NCBI RefSeq assembly: GCF_035917995.1
Contig: NZ_CP109131.1
Location: 1,736,001 to 1,800,000 of the forward strand
Reading direction: 5' to 3'
DNA: 64,000 bases
Source of the DNA: Streptosporangium sp. NBC_01755
Lineage (GTDB): Bacteria; Actinomycetota; Actinomycetes; Streptosporangiales; Streptosporangiaceae
Of this stretch, positions 62,687-64,000 are shown piece after piece. The translations under genes and the position numbers were made by a program. The number at the start of each line of letters is the position of its first letter. The first letter of the stretch is position 1. The notes below the pieces were generated by a model. It made no database searches, had not been told where the DNA came from, and saw only the letters and a list, made by a program, of their open reading frames with translations.

Positions 62687-63499
62687 TTGACCCAGACCGC
62701 GCGGCGAGACGAGGTCCTGTCACCTCCGTACCGCAACCGGCGCAGGCCGTTCCGCCTGATCGAGCGGAATGTGATCATCTACCGCCGCACCCGGATGGCG
62801 GTCCTGTGCCGGTTCCTCGAACCGCTGTTCCACCTGTTCTCGATCGGGTTCGGCATCGGCAGCCTCATCGGCGAGGTGGAGATGTCCCCGGGGGTGGTCG
62901 TCGGCTACGCGGCCTTCGTGGGACCCGCGCTGCTGGCGTCGGCGGTCATGAACGACGCGGTGTACGACACCACACTCATCATGTTCGCCAAGCTGCGCTA
63001 CGCCAAAACGTACGACGCGGTGTTGAACACTCCCATCATGGTCACCGACATCGCCATCGGCGAGACCATCTGGATCCTGCTCAGGACGACCGCCTACTCG
63101 ACGGTCTTCATGGCCATCCTCGTCGCGCTCGGTCTGGTTCAGGCGCACCTGGGCGTCCTGGCGCTGTCGGCGTGCGTGCTGCTGGGGTTCACCTTCGCCG
63201 CGCTCGGCATGGTGGCCGTCACCCTGATGCGCGACTACGACGACTACGAATTCGTGCAGTTGGTCGTCGTTCCGCTCTCCCTGCTCTCCACGACGCTGTA
63301 TCCGCTGTCGGTCTATCCGGACTGGCTGGCGGACATCGTCGCCTGGACACCGCTCTACCACGGCGTGGTGCTCATCCGCGACCTCGCGCTCGGCCACGCG
63401 GGATGGGACGCACTCGGCCACGTCGCCTACCTGCTGGTCGTGGGGGTCGCCGCACTGCTCGTGGCCCGCCGGCGGCTGGACAGCATACTGATCAGATAA
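62687..63499 (+). CDS. ABC-2 type transporter permease
   Basis: 270 residues from TTG 62687; six TM helices. LIERNVIIYRRTRMAVLCRF, VEMSPGVVVGYAAFVGPALL and VVPLSLLSTTLYPLSVYPDW resemble the preceding permease, so the two likely form a heterodimeric channel with the shared ATPase. The N-terminal charged segment MTQTARRDEVLSPPYRNRRR is cytoplasmic. Confidence 0.87.
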   Translation: MTQTARRDEVLSPPYRNRRRPFRLIERNVIIYRRTRMAVLCRFLEPLFHLFSIGFGIGSLIGEVEMSPGVVVGYAAFVGPALLASAVMNDAVYDTTLIMFAKLRYAKTYDAVLNTPIMVTDIAIGETIWILLRTTAYSTVFMAILVALGLVQAHLGVLALSACVLLGFTFAALGMVAVTLMRDYDDYEFVQLVVVPLSLLSTTLYPLSVYPDWLADIVAWTPLYHGVVLIRDLALGHAGWDALGHVAYLLVVGVAALLVARRRLDSILIR

Positions 63500-63532
63500 C
63501 GAGGGTGGGACGCCCACCAATCGGAGAATGCC

Positions 63533-64000
63533 ATGCGCGTACTCGTCCTGGGACACAGCTCCGCCTACGCGGACTACGCGGAGGAGAACGGCGTCGTCCT
63601 GTTCAACGTGCTCGACGCACACGGGCTCCGGCTGGAGAACCTGCGGCTCCAGAGCGATCCGATAGCGGTCGCCGACCGGACCTCGATAGCCGAGATCCTC
63701 TCCGCGCTCCACCGCCGCGGCATTCACCGCGACATCGACGCCGTGTTCACGAACTCGGAAGCGGGGATGATCACCGCGGCGGCGCTGGCCGAGCTGCTCG
63801 GCGCGCGCGGCATCCCGGTCAGGGCGGCCGTCGCGGCGCGCGACAAGGGCTTCCAGAAGGCGCTCATCCGCGCCGCGGGCATCCCCGTCACCCCCTCCGC
63901 CGTCCTGGAGTCGAACCACTCGCCGGTCGACGGAATCGACGACCTCGGATTCCCCGCCGTGGTCAAACCACTGGCCTCGGCCGGTACCTACGGGGTGACC
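63533..64000 (+). CDS. ATP-grasp domain protein, 5' part (cut by window edge)
   Basis: 156 residues visible, frame open to the edge. Begins MRVLVLGHSSAYADYAEENG; VTPSAVLESNHSPVDGIDDL, GFPAVVKPLASAGTYGVT is the ATP-grasp start (Lys of VKP and Gly-rich loop). Such proteins ligate amino acids or make ATP-activated carboxylates (L-amino-acid ligase, carboxylase or peptide-linker type). In a transporter operon it suggests synthesis of the exported compound. GTGGGACG upstream is a weak ribosome binding site. Confidence 0.8.
   Translation, partial: MRVLVLGHSSAYADYAEENGVVLFNVLDAHGLRLENLRLQSDPIAVADRTSIAEILSALHRRGIHRDIDAVFTNSEAGMITAAALAELLGARGIPVRAAVAARDKGFQKALIRAAGIPVTPSAVLESNHSPVDGIDDLGFPAVVKPLASAGTYGVT

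Overview
The window is high-GC DNA with frequent GTG/TTG starts, tightly overlapping genes (ATGA/GTGA junctions), an F420-dependent (LLM) oxidoreductase, a SARP-type regulator remnant, and IS1380/IS1182-family insertion sequences. These point to a filamentous actinomycete. The DUF559 nuclease with paired hairpins and the overall gene mix suggest Streptosporangiales, but this is inference: there is no rRNA or housekeeping marker. No tRNA, rRNA or CRISPR array was recognised.

Left part (1-2134): a frameshifted SARP/NB-ARC regulator fragment, a secreted protein and an unknown partner. From 2246 to 22039 lies a catabolic supercluster. It holds an eight-gene operon (branched-chain-type ABC importer with lipoprotein receptor, an SDR, a VOC protein and a 3-hydroxyisobutyrate-dehydrogenase-like enzyme), four acyl-CoA dehydrogenases, an acyl-CoA synthetase, two crotonases, an HSD10-like SDR, a thiolase, an alpha-methylacyl-CoA racemase-like enzyme, an LLM oxidoreductase and an IclR regulator. 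Together they look like uptake, CoA activation and beta-oxidation of a methyl-branched or cyclic organic acid. Three of the promoter regions share a 13-bp inverted motif (AGAAC-N3-GTTCT) and a fourth carries related half-sites.

22040-35413 is accessory: an IS1182 remnant that truncates an ECF sigma gene, a two-gene membrane system with a MotA/MotB- or ZorA/ZorB-like layout (22946-25455), an ABC-exporter fragment, an ARMT1/DUF89 protein, two VOC proteins, a SUMF1-fold protein, a PPOX protein, an HTH membrane protein, a large orphan coiled-coil protein and a VOC/TetR divergon.

35673-37823 is a compact RiPP locus of the MNIO (DUF692) type: the iron oxygenase, a partner protein ending in a PqqD-like recognition domain, and an unlisted 46-residue precursor ending CGGSTCSRCGH, closed by a strong terminator. 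A small Cys/His-rich ORF follows.

39993-46584 is a DeoR-controlled operon (APC permease, FGGY kinase, GlpA-like dehydrogenase with [2Fe-2S] domain, second flavoprotein). The last gene carries in-phase triplications at both its start and its end. 46829-50168 is a DUF559 nuclease gene flanked by about 260-bp inverted repeats and split by a clean IS1380 insertion (5-bp target duplication). 50617-60767 has a 2-hydroxyacid dehydrogenase, an M20 hydrolase and a minus-strand operon with a rifampin-phosphotransferase-like dikinase, HAD phosphatase, PhyH dioxygenase, two amidohydrolases and a GNAT. The window ends with a divergent ABC-2 exporter and an ATP-grasp gene cut by the right edge. Short tandem repeats (12-45 bp units) recur at gene edges throughout.
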